64,000 nucleotides of DNA, taken from contig JANSXX010000006.1 in assembly GCA_024742815.1 (NCBI GenBank), forward strand, positions 1 to 64,000. Reading direction: 5' to 3'. This stretch comes from HXMU1420-13 sp024742815 (GTDB lineage Bacteria; Bacteroidota; Rhodothermia; Balneolales; Balneolaceae). The translations under genes and the position numbers were made by a program. The notes under the pieces were generated by a model, which made no database searches, was not told the DNA's origin, and worked only from the letters and a program-made list of their open reading frames with translations. This document shows positions 1-8,239 of the stretch, piece by piece. Position 1 is the first letter of the stretch. The number at the start of each line of letters is the position of its first letter.

Positions 1-12
1 AAAGCTAATTAT

Positions 13-43
13 AAAGCCACGGTATGAAAAACTGTGGCTTTTT
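13..43. terminator. Rho-independent terminator, possibly bidirectional
   Basis: AAAGCCAC at 13-20 pairs perfectly with GTGGCTTT at 34-41 around a 13-nt loop, and the plus strand continues as a T run to 43. This fits the end of a rightward gene that lies before the window. It also sits just past the stop of the leftward TonB receptor gene, but on that strand the T run after the stem is only three bases, so use by that gene is less certain. Confidence 0.7.
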
Positions 44-54
44 CTATTTTCAAT

Positions 55-2262
55 TTAGAAGTATAGGCGATAAAGTAGGGAAAAATTTCTACCTGCTTCA
101 GGATTTAACTCTTTAATACGCGAAAGGTGGTTGTAGTAAGTTGTATTCAACATATTTGTAATGTTGAATGAAAAGGTATGAAGCAACTTGCCATACATAA
201 TTGAATAGGATGCGAATGCATCAAGTAAAACAAAATCCTCTGTTTTAGTTTCAAAATCACCCAGATCGTTTTGTTCAGCAGAAGCAGTAACTCTTGAGCC
301 TATTTCAAAACTTTTAGACGAATATTTGAGCGAAGATTTTACTGTTAAAGGAGGAATCAATGGCAGTGGTACCTGTTTGGAGCTGGTGGTCGATTCATTT
401 TGGCGCCCAACTGTGTAAGTAACTGAGCCATTGAAGAGAAGATTTCCGAAAAATTGCTGCTCCATTGAAACTTCGAAGCCATACAGTTGAGCCTCGACAC
501 CCACAAACTGGAAATCATTTAAATCGGGGTTTCTGTTATTTCGCCGTCCTGTATCCTGCGCGTACAAATAATTAGAAAAGCCATTGTGGTAAAAGGCAGC
601 TTCCAAAACGGTAAAGCGGTTGTTGTAAGTGACAAAGACTTCCTTCGCAAGGCCTCGTTCAGCTTTGAGATCCGGATTGCCAATTTCAAAACTATAGGAA
701 GCTAAATGTGGTCCCTCGCTATATAATTCTTCAAGTGATGGGGCTCGAAACGAATTAAGCAGTGTTGCTCCAATAATAAACTGTTCATTTAATGGATAAA
801 TCGCAGAAAGTGATGAAGAAAAGGCACTAAACTCTCTAGGTCTTATATTTCCGATATTCGAATTTGGATCATTTTCTTTCGGAGCGTTTCGAACAAAATC
901 AAAACGTAGTCCTGCTTCTATGTGTAGGTCGTTAAAGTCTTTTTCCTCCACAATAAAAGCTCCGAAACTGTAGCTATTCGAATTTGGGGTAGATGCTCCA
1001 AAAACTGCATAGTCTTCCATTTCAGCGGAGATGCCGAACGTTCCTTTTTCTAGAAAACCTGACGCTCCATGCGACACAAACGAACGTAAATTGGTGGTTA
1101 CTAAGCCAAACTCGGTTCCAATACTTCCATTCGATTCAAATTCAATATGATTGTAGTTATTGATGGAAAAGTCAGTTTCCCAAACTTTGAGAAAGTCGTT
1201 ATCAATTACATATTCACTTTTTAGTACATACTGAATTTTTTGCATGTCAATATCCACACCATTTGGATGTCCGGCAGGGTCTGGGGGGATTCCATAATTA
1301 CTATCATAATAAGAAAATGAACCGCCTAAATACCCCCAGTTTTTTATATAACTGATGCCTAATGAACTAGAATATGTGTTGGTATAAGTATTCTCAATTT
1401 TGCCCTCGGGAGTGTTTGTATCTAATGAAGTTCGACCGTTCAAATTGAAATTTAACACAACATTATTGACGGGGACACTTAAAGAAAGGGAAGAAGCTCC
1501 GGCCGTACTTACTGTTTCACCCGTTATAGAAAAAGTACCATTAACTCGTTGTGGTACATTTGAGCTAATTTTATTGCTTACAACATTAATAATTCCACCT
1601 ACGGCATTTGCACCATAAACAAGTGCGGCCGGACCTCGTGCAATTTCAATTTCTTGCGTAGAGGATGATTCAATCGTAACCGCATGATCGGCTGATTGAT
1701 CAGAGATATCTCCACTATTAATTCCATCTTCTAAAATAGAAAGTCGCTCATCGCCTAAGCCGCGAATGATAGGTCGCCCCGTGGCTGTGCCCATAGTGCG
1801 TTGCGAAATACCGGGTACATTCGAGAGCGTTTGAGCAAGAGTTGCCCCCATTTGCTGTCGAAGATCATCCCCAAAAAGTTTCTGTGATACGTGCGTAAGA
1901 TGCGAACCGCTGGTTAACTCATCAGCTGTAACTTCGATAGATTGTGAGCTGAGCAAGGTTGGGGTGAGATAAATTTCAATGTCAAGAGTTTCATCGTTAC
2001 TCTCAATTGTGAGTGATACATGCTTGGTTTTATAACCTAAGCGGTGGACAGCCAAATGAATTTCACCCAGAGGAAGGTTATTGATAGAGAAATATCCATC
2101 GGCGTTGGTTGTGGTAGAACGATTTACTTCCTCGACATGGAGATACGCAAATGGAATCGTTTCTCCTGTTTCGGAATCTAGTACTCGCCCAGAAATAGCG
2201 TTGCCATCCTCGGGCAAAGAATGCCCGAGGAAAAGCAACACCAATGATAGAAATAGATGCAA
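55..2262 (-). CDS. TonB-dependent outer-membrane receptor, ZnuD-like
   Basis: Outer-membrane active-transport receptor, 735 aa. A signal peptide (about residues 1-22) is followed by a carboxypeptidase-regulatory-like beta-sandwich (about 23-110), a plug domain (about 120-230) with GRPIIRGLGDERLSILEDG, a DHAV segment and RGPAALVYGANAVGGIINVV, then a beta-barrel ending in an aromatic residue (LYF). The DHAV stretch between plug strands recalls the zinc/heme receptor family that includes neisserial ZnuD; that match is from memory. The only in-frame start is TTG at 2262, with AAGG a few bases upstream and 12 nt after the stop of the preceding gene, so it is probably translationally coupled. It is last in a unit with two His-rich exported proteins, which supports a divalent-metal substrate (inference). 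Confidence 0.9.
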   Translation of the reverse strand: MHLFLSLVLLFLGHSLPEDGNAISGRVLDSETGETIPFAYLHVEEVNRSTTTNADGYFSINNLPLGEIHLAVHRLGYKTKHVSLTIESNDETLDIEIYLTPTLLSSQSIEVTADELTSGSHLTHVSQKLFGDDLRQQMGATLAQTLSNVPGISQRTMGTATGRPIIRGLGDERLSILEDGINSGDISDQSADHAVTIESSSTQEIEIARGPAALVYGANAVGGIINVVSNKISSNVPQRVNGTFSITGETVSTAGASSLSLSVPVNNVVLNFNLNGRTSLDTNTPEGKIENTYTNTYSSSLGISYIKNWGYLGGSFSYYDSNYGIPPDPAGHPNGVDIDMQKIQYVLKSEYVIDNDFLKVWETDFSINNYNHIEFESNGSIGTEFGLVTTNLRSFVSHGASGFLEKGTFGISAEMEDYAVFGASTPNSNSYSFGAFIVEEKDFNDLHIEAGLRFDFVRNAPKENDPNSNIGNIRPREFSAFSSSLSAIYPLNEQFIIGATLLNSFRAPSLEELYSEGPHLASYSFEIGNPDLKAERGLAKEVFVTYNNRFTVLEAAFYHNGFSNYLYAQDTGRRNNRNPDLNDFQFVGVEAQLYGFEVSMEQQFFGNLLFNGSVTYTVGRQNESTTSSKQVPLPLIPPLTVKSSLKYSSKSFEIGSRVTASAEQNDLGDFETKTEDFVLLDAFASYSIMYGKLLHTFSFNITNMLNTTYYNHLSRIKELNPEAGRNFSLLYRLYF

Positions 2263-2274
2263 AATAACCTTCGA

Positions 2275-2739
2275 TTATTCTACGTGAACATGAATACCCT
2301 GAGTTGTGAAATCAGAGTGATCGTTGTGCATAAGCTTTAGACGAAGGTCGGTAATACCTGCAGCTTCTGCATGAATATGAAAGCTCCACTTTCCGTCCTC
2401 AGAATGTTGTTCAAATTCTGCAATTCCAGAATCTTCGAACTCAAAACCTAAGCTGTACTCTGGCTCATCCGGTTGGAAACGATCTCCATCTTCATCAATA
2501 AAATAGATAGTGATAAGATCAGTTTCTTCTCCCGGAGCAAGTTCAAATTCACCGGTAATAGTTGCACCAGGTAACTGAGTAACAACATCAGCACCGTTTA
2601 AAGTTAAAACAAATCCTTCCGGCTCAGAATGCTCATCATGATCATCGGCAGAAGTTGAGTTAGAACAGGCAGATGCTACAATAGCAAGGCCTAAGATTGA
2701 ATACAGAAATAGATTGTTGAATAACGTTTTGTTGTTCAT
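2275..2739 (-). CDS. His-rich putative lipoprotein next to TonB receptor
   Basis: A 154-aa exported protein of unknown function. The N-terminus has a hydrophobic signal ending in a plausible lipobox (VASAC, Cys near residue 25), followed by an acidic His-containing linker (DDHDEH). The rest looks like a beta-sandwich with histidine pairs (FHIHAE, MHNDHSD) and the C-terminus GIHVHVE. Such His clusters suggest metal binding. It lies between the 102-aa His-rich protein and the TonB receptor on the same strand, 12 nt before the receptor. I infer a periplasmic or surface metal-binding partner of the receptor, such as a zinc chaperone. I do not recognise a named family. Confidence 0.75.
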   Translation of the reverse strand: MNNKTLFNNLFLYSILGLAIVASACSNSTSADDHDEHSEPEGFVLTLNGADVVTQLPGATITGEFELAPGEETDLITIYFIDEDGDRFQPDEPEYSLGFEFEDSGIAEFEQHSEDGKWSFHIHAEAAGITDLRLKLMHNDHSDFTTQGIHVHVE

Positions 2740-2808
2740 GGCTTGATGAATTAAAAATGATAAATATTAATTTGGTTGCAGTTTAATGCTGCTAATTGTA
2801 AATCCGAA

Positions 2809-3117
2809 TCAAGCTAATGAAGGGGGCGCGCGGTTTTTCTTGTAAGTAGTGAAAGAAGTTGCTGCGTAAAAATCGGTAGGCTGAATAATTAGCCCAAATT
2901 CCTTAAGTACAATTTCAACTGAGTGAGTATGATGAGCTAACTGATTCTTTTTTACAACACCAATAGGACATAATTGATCGTTCTCGGTGAAGTGTTGCTC
3001 ATCATTATGTTCTAGGCAGTGCAGGCTTTCACTATGATAATGCATCGTAGACCCGACGAACCCGCCGATGGTTACGACCCAAATAAAAAGTGATATTTTT
3101 GTTATGCCTCTTTTCAC
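2809..3117 (-). CDS. Small exported His/Cys protein heading the TonB receptor unit
   Basis: A 102-aa protein starting at GTG; no ATG lies further upstream before the promoter-like TATAAT. A single N-terminal hydrophobic stretch (about residues 8-24) looks like a signal or anchor. It is followed by MHYHSESLHCLEHNDEQHF and a later CP, a dense set of His and Cys that could bind zinc or copper. The C-terminus ends NRAPPSL, a pattern I associate with small secreted proteins coded beside metal-related TonB receptors (recollection, not a search). It is the first gene of the leftward unit and is preceded by a 25-bp palindrome. Function unknown; metal binding is inferred. Confidence 0.65.
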   Translation of the reverse strand: MKRGITKISLFIWVVTIGGFVGSTMHYHSESLHCLEHNDEQHFTENDQLCPIGVVKKNQLAHHTHSVEIVLKEFGLIIQPTDFYAATSFTTYKKNRAPPSLA

Positions 3118-3128
3118 AGATGTGTAGT

Positions 3129-3156
3129 ATTATAGCTGTCAAAGATATTCTACAAA
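3129..3156 (-). promoter_or_regulatory. Candidate promoter for the metal-receptor unit
   Basis: On the minus strand TATAAT (3134 down to 3129) lies 16 nt downstream of TTTGTA (3156 down to 3151). The predicted transcript would begin about 3122, only a few bases before the GTG at 3117, so the message would be nearly leaderless. The palindrome at 3159-3183 lies directly upstream of the -35-like element. Prediction by eye only. Confidence 0.4.
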
Positions 3157-3158
3157 TC

Positions 3159-3183
3159 GTACAATTGTTGAAAAATATTGTAC
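3159..3183. promoter_or_regulatory. Operator-like palindrome between divergent genes
   Basis: GTACAAT at 3159-3165 and ATTGTAC at 3177-3183 are perfect inverted repeats separated by 11 nt. They sit in the 88-nt gap between the leftward metal-receptor unit and the rightward membrane-protein pair. The position fits a repressor site controlling one or both directions. The 7-11-7 spacing is not a textbook Fur/Zur box, so the regulator is unknown. Confidence 0.45.
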
Positions 3184-3205
3184 ATCTAATCATTAAACCA
3201 AAAGT

Positions 3206-3553
3206 ATGGCAGAATTGTTCGAGACACTTAAAATTTGGTTCCTGAGCCTGGGAGAAAATTATGGGGTAAATCCAATCATCTTTGGTAGCATTTATGTCGG
3301 GGCAATTCCATTTTTTACTTTGTCTATTGCTTGGATTGTTAGGAGCTACAAAAAAGGAAAATCAATCATATTACCTTCACTTTCGGCGACTTTCTTTTTC
3401 ATTTCGGCATACCTGTATTTGATTATCGCCGGACGAAATGTACCATTCTGGGTATATTTGGTTGTGATTGCAATGGTAGTGGTTGGCGCATATTCCACCA
3501 TAAATAAAGTTCGTGGTAAAATAGAACAAGCCGAATTACCCGCTGATGATTGA
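3206..3553 (+). CDS. Small integral membrane protein, first of a tandem paralogous pair
   Basis: A 115-aa protein with three likely membrane helices (about residues 22-45, 52-72 and 78-97) and a short charged C-terminus. It shares a clear pattern with the next gene: VNP, YVG.IP, S.AWIVR, K.I..P..S..FFF, GRNV..WVY, so the two arose by tandem duplication. I do not recognise a characterised family. Its stop overlaps the next start by 8 nt (3546-3553), so the pair is co-translated. It is divergent from the metal-receptor unit and shares that unit's palindromic intergenic region. Real gene very likely; function unknown. Confidence 0.75.
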   Translation: MAELFETLKIWFLSLGENYGVNPIIFGSIYVGAIPFFTLSIAWIVRSYKKGKSIILPSLSATFFFISAYLYLIIAGRNVPFWVYLVVIAMVVVGAYSTINKVRGKIEQAELPADD

Positions 3554-3872
3554 TTGGTTACTTACAGTTTGGGAATCTGTGATTGAATTAGGGGAACAGC
3601 ATAATGTAAATCCTTTCCTTTTTGCTGTACTGTACGTTGGTTCAATTCCACCATATTTAGGCTCAATGGCTTGGATCGTTCGGAATCATCGAAGGCAAAA
3701 ACCAATAAACATTCCGGTAATTAGCACACTTTTCTTTTTTATAATGCCAGCACTGTATGTGTTAATTTTTGGTAGAAATGTTGCGTGGTGGGTTTACGTA
3801 ATTGTAGTGATATTAATAGTGTATAGCGCGTTTACACTCTCGAAAAAAATTCAGGCGAAAATCGCAGAGTAG
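3546..3872 (+). CDS. Small integral membrane protein, second of a tandem paralogous pair
   Basis: A 108-aa protein with the same three-helix layout and signature residues as its upstream paralogue (VNPFLFAVLYVGSIP, AWIVRNHRRQKP, IFGRNVAWWVY). The start overlaps the upstream stop by 8 nt, implying coupled translation at a fixed ratio, so a hetero-oligomer is possible. The basic loop after helix 1 (RNHRRQK) suggests that loop is cytoplasmic. No catalytic motif is visible. Function unknown. Confidence 0.75.
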   Translation: MIDWLLTVWESVIELGEQHNVNPFLFAVLYVGSIPPYLGSMAWIVRNHRRQKPINIPVISTLFFFIMPALYVLIFGRNVAWWVYVIVVILIVYSAFTLSKKIQAKIAE

Positions 3873-4007
3873 CATCTAAAACTCAAAAAAGCCCTTCTAC
3901 ATAATATCTTCACAACCTTTTGAGATACTTACACCAAGGTTGATAGCAGGTACCATTGTGACCGCTATTCCTACTAGGAAACAAAAATTAAATAATTGAG
4001 GCTGGTC

Positions 4008-6665
4008 ATGGCTGATCAAAATTATGTATACCGCTTTGGTAATGTAACAGATGGAAACAGAAATATGCGAGAACTAATTGGGGGCAAAGGTGCAAATCTC
4101 GCTGAAATGTGTAACATAGGAATTCCGGTGCCACCGGGATTTACGATTTCAACTGAAGCTTGTGCTTACACCATCGAAAATGGATTGATTTGGCCAGAAG
4201 AATTATATGAGCAAATTATTGAAGGTGTGCACCACATTGAAAACGAAACCGATTCTAAATTTGGGGATCCGGTAAACCCACTACTCATTTCTGTACGATC
4301 TGGTGCTGCCGTTTCGATGCCGGGTATGATGGATACGATATTAAATCTCGGTATTAACGATACCGTAGTTGAAGCGCTTATCAAAAAAACAGGAAATGAG
4401 CGATTTGTATACGATAGCTACCGCAGATTTATTGATATGTTTGGCGATGTGGTAATGGGTGTATCTCACGAACATTTCGAAGAAGCTATCGATCATTTAA
4501 AAACAGAAGCCGGTGTTAGCAACGATATCGACCTTTCTGCTGAAGAATTAAAGATTTTAACCGATAGATATAAAGCGATTTACAGAAAGCATACCGGACA
4601 CATGTTCCCTGAAGATCCCGTAGAACAGCTCAAGTTTGCTGTAAACGCAGTTTTCTCTTCTTGGAATAGTAGCCGTGCAATTAAATATCGTGAAATCAGT
4701 CATATCTCCGGTTTAGTTGGAACAGGTGTAAATGTGCAGGCAATGGTTTATGGAAATATGGGAGAAAGTAGCGCAACTGGTGTGTGTTTTACTCGCAACC
4801 CATCCACCGGAGAGCATGAATTGTATGGCGAATATTTAATTAACGCCCAAGGCGAAGACGTAGTTGCCGGTATCCGAACACCGGAACCCATTTCTGAAAT
4901 GAAAAAAGAAATGCCTGATGTGTATGATGAGCTTTACCACTATACCAATAAGTTGGAAGCGCATTACAAAAATATGCAAGACATCGAGTTTACCGTTCAG
5001 GAAGGAAAATTATATATCCTTCAAACCAGAAATGGTAAACGTACCGGAGCAGCAGCTGTAAGAATCGCGGTTGATTTAGTTCATCAGGATTTAATTACCA
5101 AAGAAGAAGCAATTAGTGGATTGGTAGATCCTGAGCATATCGAGCAATTATTGCACCCACAGTTTAAAGTAGATTCCATTAAGGACACCGAGATCTTGGG
5201 GCATGGACTACCGGCCTCACCAGGTGCAGCTGTTGGAAAAGTTGTTTTTAGTAGCAAAAAAGCCGAAAAATCAGCAGAAAATGGCGAAATGGTAATATTA
5301 GTTCGCATCGAAACCAGCCCTGAAGATGTAGGTGGAATGTCATCGGCAGAAGGAATTTTGACTTCACGTGGTGGTATGACTTCACATGCGGCAGTAGTTG
5401 CACGCGGATGGGGTAAACCTTGTGTTGCCGGATGTAGCGACATCGTAATCAATTACAAAAATAAGTCGTTTACCAATGGTGAAATCACCGTTAATGAAGG
5501 CGAATGGATTTCGATTGACGGTACCCGCGGTATTTTAATGCTTGGTCAACGCGAAATGCATCCACCGGTGCTTAGCGAAGAATATGAAACCTTTATGCGT
5601 TGGGTTAATAGTTTCGAGAAAATGGAAGTACGAGCTAATGCCGAAACTCCGGAAGATGCAAGTCTTGCCAGAAGTTTAGGCGCTAAAGGTATCGGCCTTG
5701 CACGTACCGAGCACATGTTCTTCAAAGATGAACGAGTAACTGCCGTTCGAAGAATGATTATTTCCGAAACTCGCGAAGAACGTAAACGAGCGCTAAGTAA
5801 GTTGCTTCCGTATCAAAAAGAAGACTTCAAAGGAATCTTTAAAGAGATGGATGGCCTGCCTGTTACCGTTCGATTACTAGATCCTCCATTGCACGAATTC
5901 TTACCACACACTAAGAGCGAGATTAAGCAAGTTGCTGAAGATCTTGAGATTAGCGTAGACGTATTGAAACGAAAAGTAAATGCGCTCAAGGAATTTAACC
6001 CAATGCTTGGCCACAGAGGTTGTCGTTTAGGTGTTACCAATCCGGAAATCACCGAAATGCAAACGCGCGCCATTATTGAGGCAGCTATTGAACTGAGATG
6101 GGAAGGCGTAACAGCTGTACCTGAAATTATGGTGCCTTTGGTAGGAACCGTAAGAGAATTTGTGAATCAACGCGCTATCATCGAAAAAACTGCCGAGCAG
6201 GTATTTGGTGAATACAAAGAGCGAATCGATTTCAAAATCGGAACCATGATCGAAGTGCCAAGAGCAGCTTTAGTTGCAAATCAGATTGCTAAAGAGGCCG
6301 AGTTCTTCTCATTCGGTACCAACGACTTAACCCAAATGACCTTAGGGTATAGCCGAGATGACGCTACAAAATTTATTCCTTACTATTTGGATGAAGGCAT
6401 CTTAAAAGATGATCCATTCCAAACTCTGGATGTAAACGGTGTAGGTCAACTTGTGCACATGGGAACCGAGCTCGGACATGCTGCTAATCCTGATTTAAAA
6501 GTGGGAATTTGTGGCGAACACGGTGGCGACCCTGCCAGTATCGATTACTGCTACAAATTGGGAATGGACTACGTATCCTGCTCACCATACAGAGTGCCAA
6601 TTGCACATTTGGCGATTGCTCAGTCGGTGATCCGAAATAGAGAAATGGAAGAAGTAGAAATCTAA
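4008..6665 (+). CDS. ppdK: Pyruvate, phosphate dikinase
   Basis: Interconverts pyruvate, ATP and phosphate with phosphoenolpyruvate, AMP and diphosphate in the cytoplasm, at the glycolysis/gluconeogenesis node. The 885-aa length is normal. An N-terminal ATP-grasp nucleotide-binding domain (GGKGANLAEM, SVRSGAAVSMPGMMDT) is followed by the central swivelling domain with the phospho-histidine in GGMTSHAAVVARG (His460). The C-terminal TIM-barrel PEP/pyruvate domain carries the catalytic cysteine in CGEHGGDP (Cys835). I chose ATG at 4008, preceded by TGAGG, over the in-frame TTG at 3996, which would add four residues overlapping that ribosome binding site. The 135-nt upstream gap shows no clear promoter. 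Confidence 0.97.
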   Translation: MADQNYVYRFGNVTDGNRNMRELIGGKGANLAEMCNIGIPVPPGFTISTEACAYTIENGLIWPEELYEQIIEGVHHIENETDSKFGDPVNPLLISVRSGAAVSMPGMMDTILNLGINDTVVEALIKKTGNERFVYDSYRRFIDMFGDVVMGVSHEHFEEAIDHLKTEAGVSNDIDLSAEELKILTDRYKAIYRKHTGHMFPEDPVEQLKFAVNAVFSSWNSSRAIKYREISHISGLVGTGVNVQAMVYGNMGESSATGVCFTRNPSTGEHELYGEYLINAQGEDVVAGIRTPEPISEMKKEMPDVYDELYHYTNKLEAHYKNMQDIEFTVQEGKLYILQTRNGKRTGAAAVRIAVDLVHQDLITKEEAISGLVDPEHIEQLLHPQFKVDSIKDTEILGHGLPASPGAAVGKVVFSSKKAEKSAENGEMVILVRIETSPEDVGGMSSAEGILTSRGGMTSHAAVVARGWGKPCVAGCSDIVINYKNKSFTNGEITVNEGEWISIDGTRGILMLGQREMHPPVLSEEYETFMRWVNSFEKMEVRANAETPEDASLARSLGAKGIGLARTEHMFFKDERVTAVRRMIISETREERKRALSKLLPYQKEDFKGIFKEMDGLPVTVRLLDPPLHEFLPHTKSEIKQVAEDLEISVDVLKRKVNALKEFNPMLGHRGCRLGVTNPEITEMQTRAIIEAAIELRWEGVTAVPEIMVPLVGTVREFVNQRAIIEKTAEQVFGEYKERIDFKIGTMIEVPRAALVANQIAKEAEFFSFGTNDLTQMTLGYSRDDATKFIPYYLDEGILKDDPFQTLDVNGVGQLVHMGTELGHAANPDLKVGICGEHGGDPASIDYCYKLGMDYVSCSPYRVPIAHLAIAQSVIRNREMEEVEI

Positions 6666-6682
6666 CATTTCCGTAAACATTT

Positions 6683-6753
6683 AGTCTCCGGTTTTGGTTG
6701 ATGTACTGCTAAGTCTATCTTAGTTACATAATCTTTAAATCGGAGACTTTTTT
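6683..6753 (+). terminator. Terminator-like long hairpin ending at the next start codon
   Basis: AGTCTCCG at 6683-6690 pairs with CGGAGACT at 6741-6748, followed by a run of T to 6753; the ATG of the next gene starts at 6754. The 50-nt loop holds a second hairpin (CTAAG 6709-6713 with CTTAG 6719-6723). It is consistent with a ppdK terminator. Because it abuts the next start codon, it could also work as a leader structure limiting expression of the oxidoreductase gene. There is no usual ribosome binding site between the stem and the ATG. Confidence 0.6.
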
Positions 6754-8235
6754 ATGTCTACTTACGACTATGATGCCATTGTAATTGGGGGAGGAGCAGC
6801 CGGCCTTACAGCTTCAGGAATTGCTGCCAATGTGGGGGCTAAAACCATGATGATCGAAGCGCATCGACTAGGTGGAGATTGTACCTGGACAGGATGTGTG
6901 CCCTCTAAGGTGATCTTAAAAGCCGGAAAAATTGCTCATCAAATACGAAATGCCGGTAAATTTGGATTGCTTGATAGCGAGCCGGAAATCAATTTCAAAA
7001 AAGTTATTGAGCATGTGCATCTGGTTCGGGATGAAGTGTATGAAGATGCTGATCGCCCGGAGATTTACGAGGAAATGGGAATCGATGTGGTTTTTGGGGC
7101 TGCATCATTTACAGATGATCACACCATTTCCATAAAACTGGAAAATGGAGAAACCAGATCAGTTAGTAGTAAGTATTTTTTTATTGCTACTGGAGCAAGA
7201 GCATTTGTTCCCCCAATTAACGGCCTAGATGAAGTGGACTATCTGACCAATGAGTCGCTTTTTGAAATAGCTGATCTGCCCGAGCATTTAATCATTATCG
7301 GGGGTGGCCCCATAGGCATAGAGATGAGTCAGGCTTTTGTTCAATTAGGATCAAAAGTTACTGTAGTTGATATGGCCGATCGAATTATGCAAAATGATGA
7401 TCCCGAGTTGGTAACAATTCTGGCAAATGAATTAGGAAATCAAGGCGTACAGTTCGAATTAGGGGCATCCATCAAAAAAGTAAGTAAAGGTGAACAAGGA
7501 ATTGAAGTATTGATAGAAAAGGATGGAAAGCAACAAGCTCTAAAAGGATCACATTTATTAGTGGCAACAGGGCGAAAAGCCAACTATGAATCGCTAAACT
7601 TAGCTGCGGCCGGTGTTAAAACCAACAACAAGGGAATTCAGGTTGATAATAGCTGCAATACAAACGTTAGCCACATTTATGCAATGGGAGATGTAACCGG
7701 GAGATACCAATTTACGCACATGAGTGAGCATATGAGTAAAATAGCCGTTACTCGTGCACTATTAAAAATTCCGATGAGCATCGACCACAAGCATGTGCCT
7801 TGGGCAACGTATACATCTCCTGAATTGGCGCATGTAGGTGCAACCCAAAAGCAACTGGATGCAAACGCTACTAAGTATGAAATTTATCGATTTCCGTATT
7901 CCAAAATAGACCGCGCGATTACCGAAGGAGAAACAATTGGAATGATCAAAATTTTTGCAAGCAAATTAACCGGTAAAATCTATGGAGCAGGTGTAGTTGG
8001 AGCTCATGCTGGTGAGTTGATTTCGGAATATGCCGTTGCTATGAAAAATGGAGTTTCCCTGCGGAACTTAGCCGACACTATACATCCGTATCCAAGTTGG
8101 GGGTTAGGTGCACGACGAGCGGCGGATCAATGGTATATTAAGAATCAAAGTGAGTCGAGCGTGCGATGGATGAAAAGAATTTTTGGGTATCGAGGTTCAG
8201 TGCCGGATTTCAGCGATCCAGATCGAATTGTTTAG
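6754..8235 (+). CDS. FAD-dependent pyridine nucleotide-disulfide oxidoreductase (mercuric reductase-like)
   Basis: A 493-aa member of the lipoamide dehydrogenase/mercuric reductase family: FAD and NAD(P)H pass electrons to a redox-active disulfide. Seen: FAD-binding GGGAAG (residues 12-17), active disulfide GGDCTWTGCVPSK (Cys43 and Cys48), a second Rossmann motif IIGGGPIGIEMSQAF, the FAD-binding YAMGDV, and a dimerisation domain with HPYPSWG near the C-terminus. The HPYP form is typical of the uncharacterised MerA-like branch. The N-terminal heavy-metal domain and C-terminal Cys pair of true mercuric reductase are absent, so mercury is not the likely substrate. Lipoamide dehydrogenase is less likely because no 2-oxoacid dehydrogenase genes are adjacent. 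Confidence 0.85.
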   Translation: MSTYDYDAIVIGGGAAGLTASGIAANVGAKTMMIEAHRLGGDCTWTGCVPSKVILKAGKIAHQIRNAGKFGLLDSEPEINFKKVIEHVHLVRDEVYEDADRPEIYEEMGIDVVFGAASFTDDHTISIKLENGETRSVSSKYFFIATGARAFVPPINGLDEVDYLTNESLFEIADLPEHLIIIGGGPIGIEMSQAFVQLGSKVTVVDMADRIMQNDDPELVTILANELGNQGVQFELGASIKKVSKGEQGIEVLIEKDGKQQALKGSHLLVATGRKANYESLNLAAAGVKTNNKGIQVDNSCNTNVSHIYAMGDVTGRYQFTHMSEHMSKIAVTRALLKIPMSIDHKHVPWATYTSPELAHVGATQKQLDANATKYEIYRFPYSKIDRAITEGETIGMIKIFASKLTGKIYGAGVVGAHAGELISEYAVAMKNGVSLRNLADTIHPYPSWGLGARRAADQWYIKNQSESSVRWMKRIFGYRGSVPDFSDPDRIV

Positions 8236-8239
8236 TAAT

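Noticed and set aside
1400..1618. 72-aa plus-strand ORF inside the TonB receptor gene
   Set aside because: Antisense to a well-supported gene; no start signal or recognisable protein.
3913..3942. Inverted repeat CAACCTT/AAGGTTG with 16-nt spacer before ppdK
   Set aside because: A single 7-bp pair in AT-rich DNA without a T run or known spacing; could be chance, so not annotated.
6754..8235. Mercuric reductase (MerA) identity for the disulfide oxidoreductase
   Set aside because: It lacks the N-terminal metal-binding domain and C-terminal Cys pair, and no mer genes are near.
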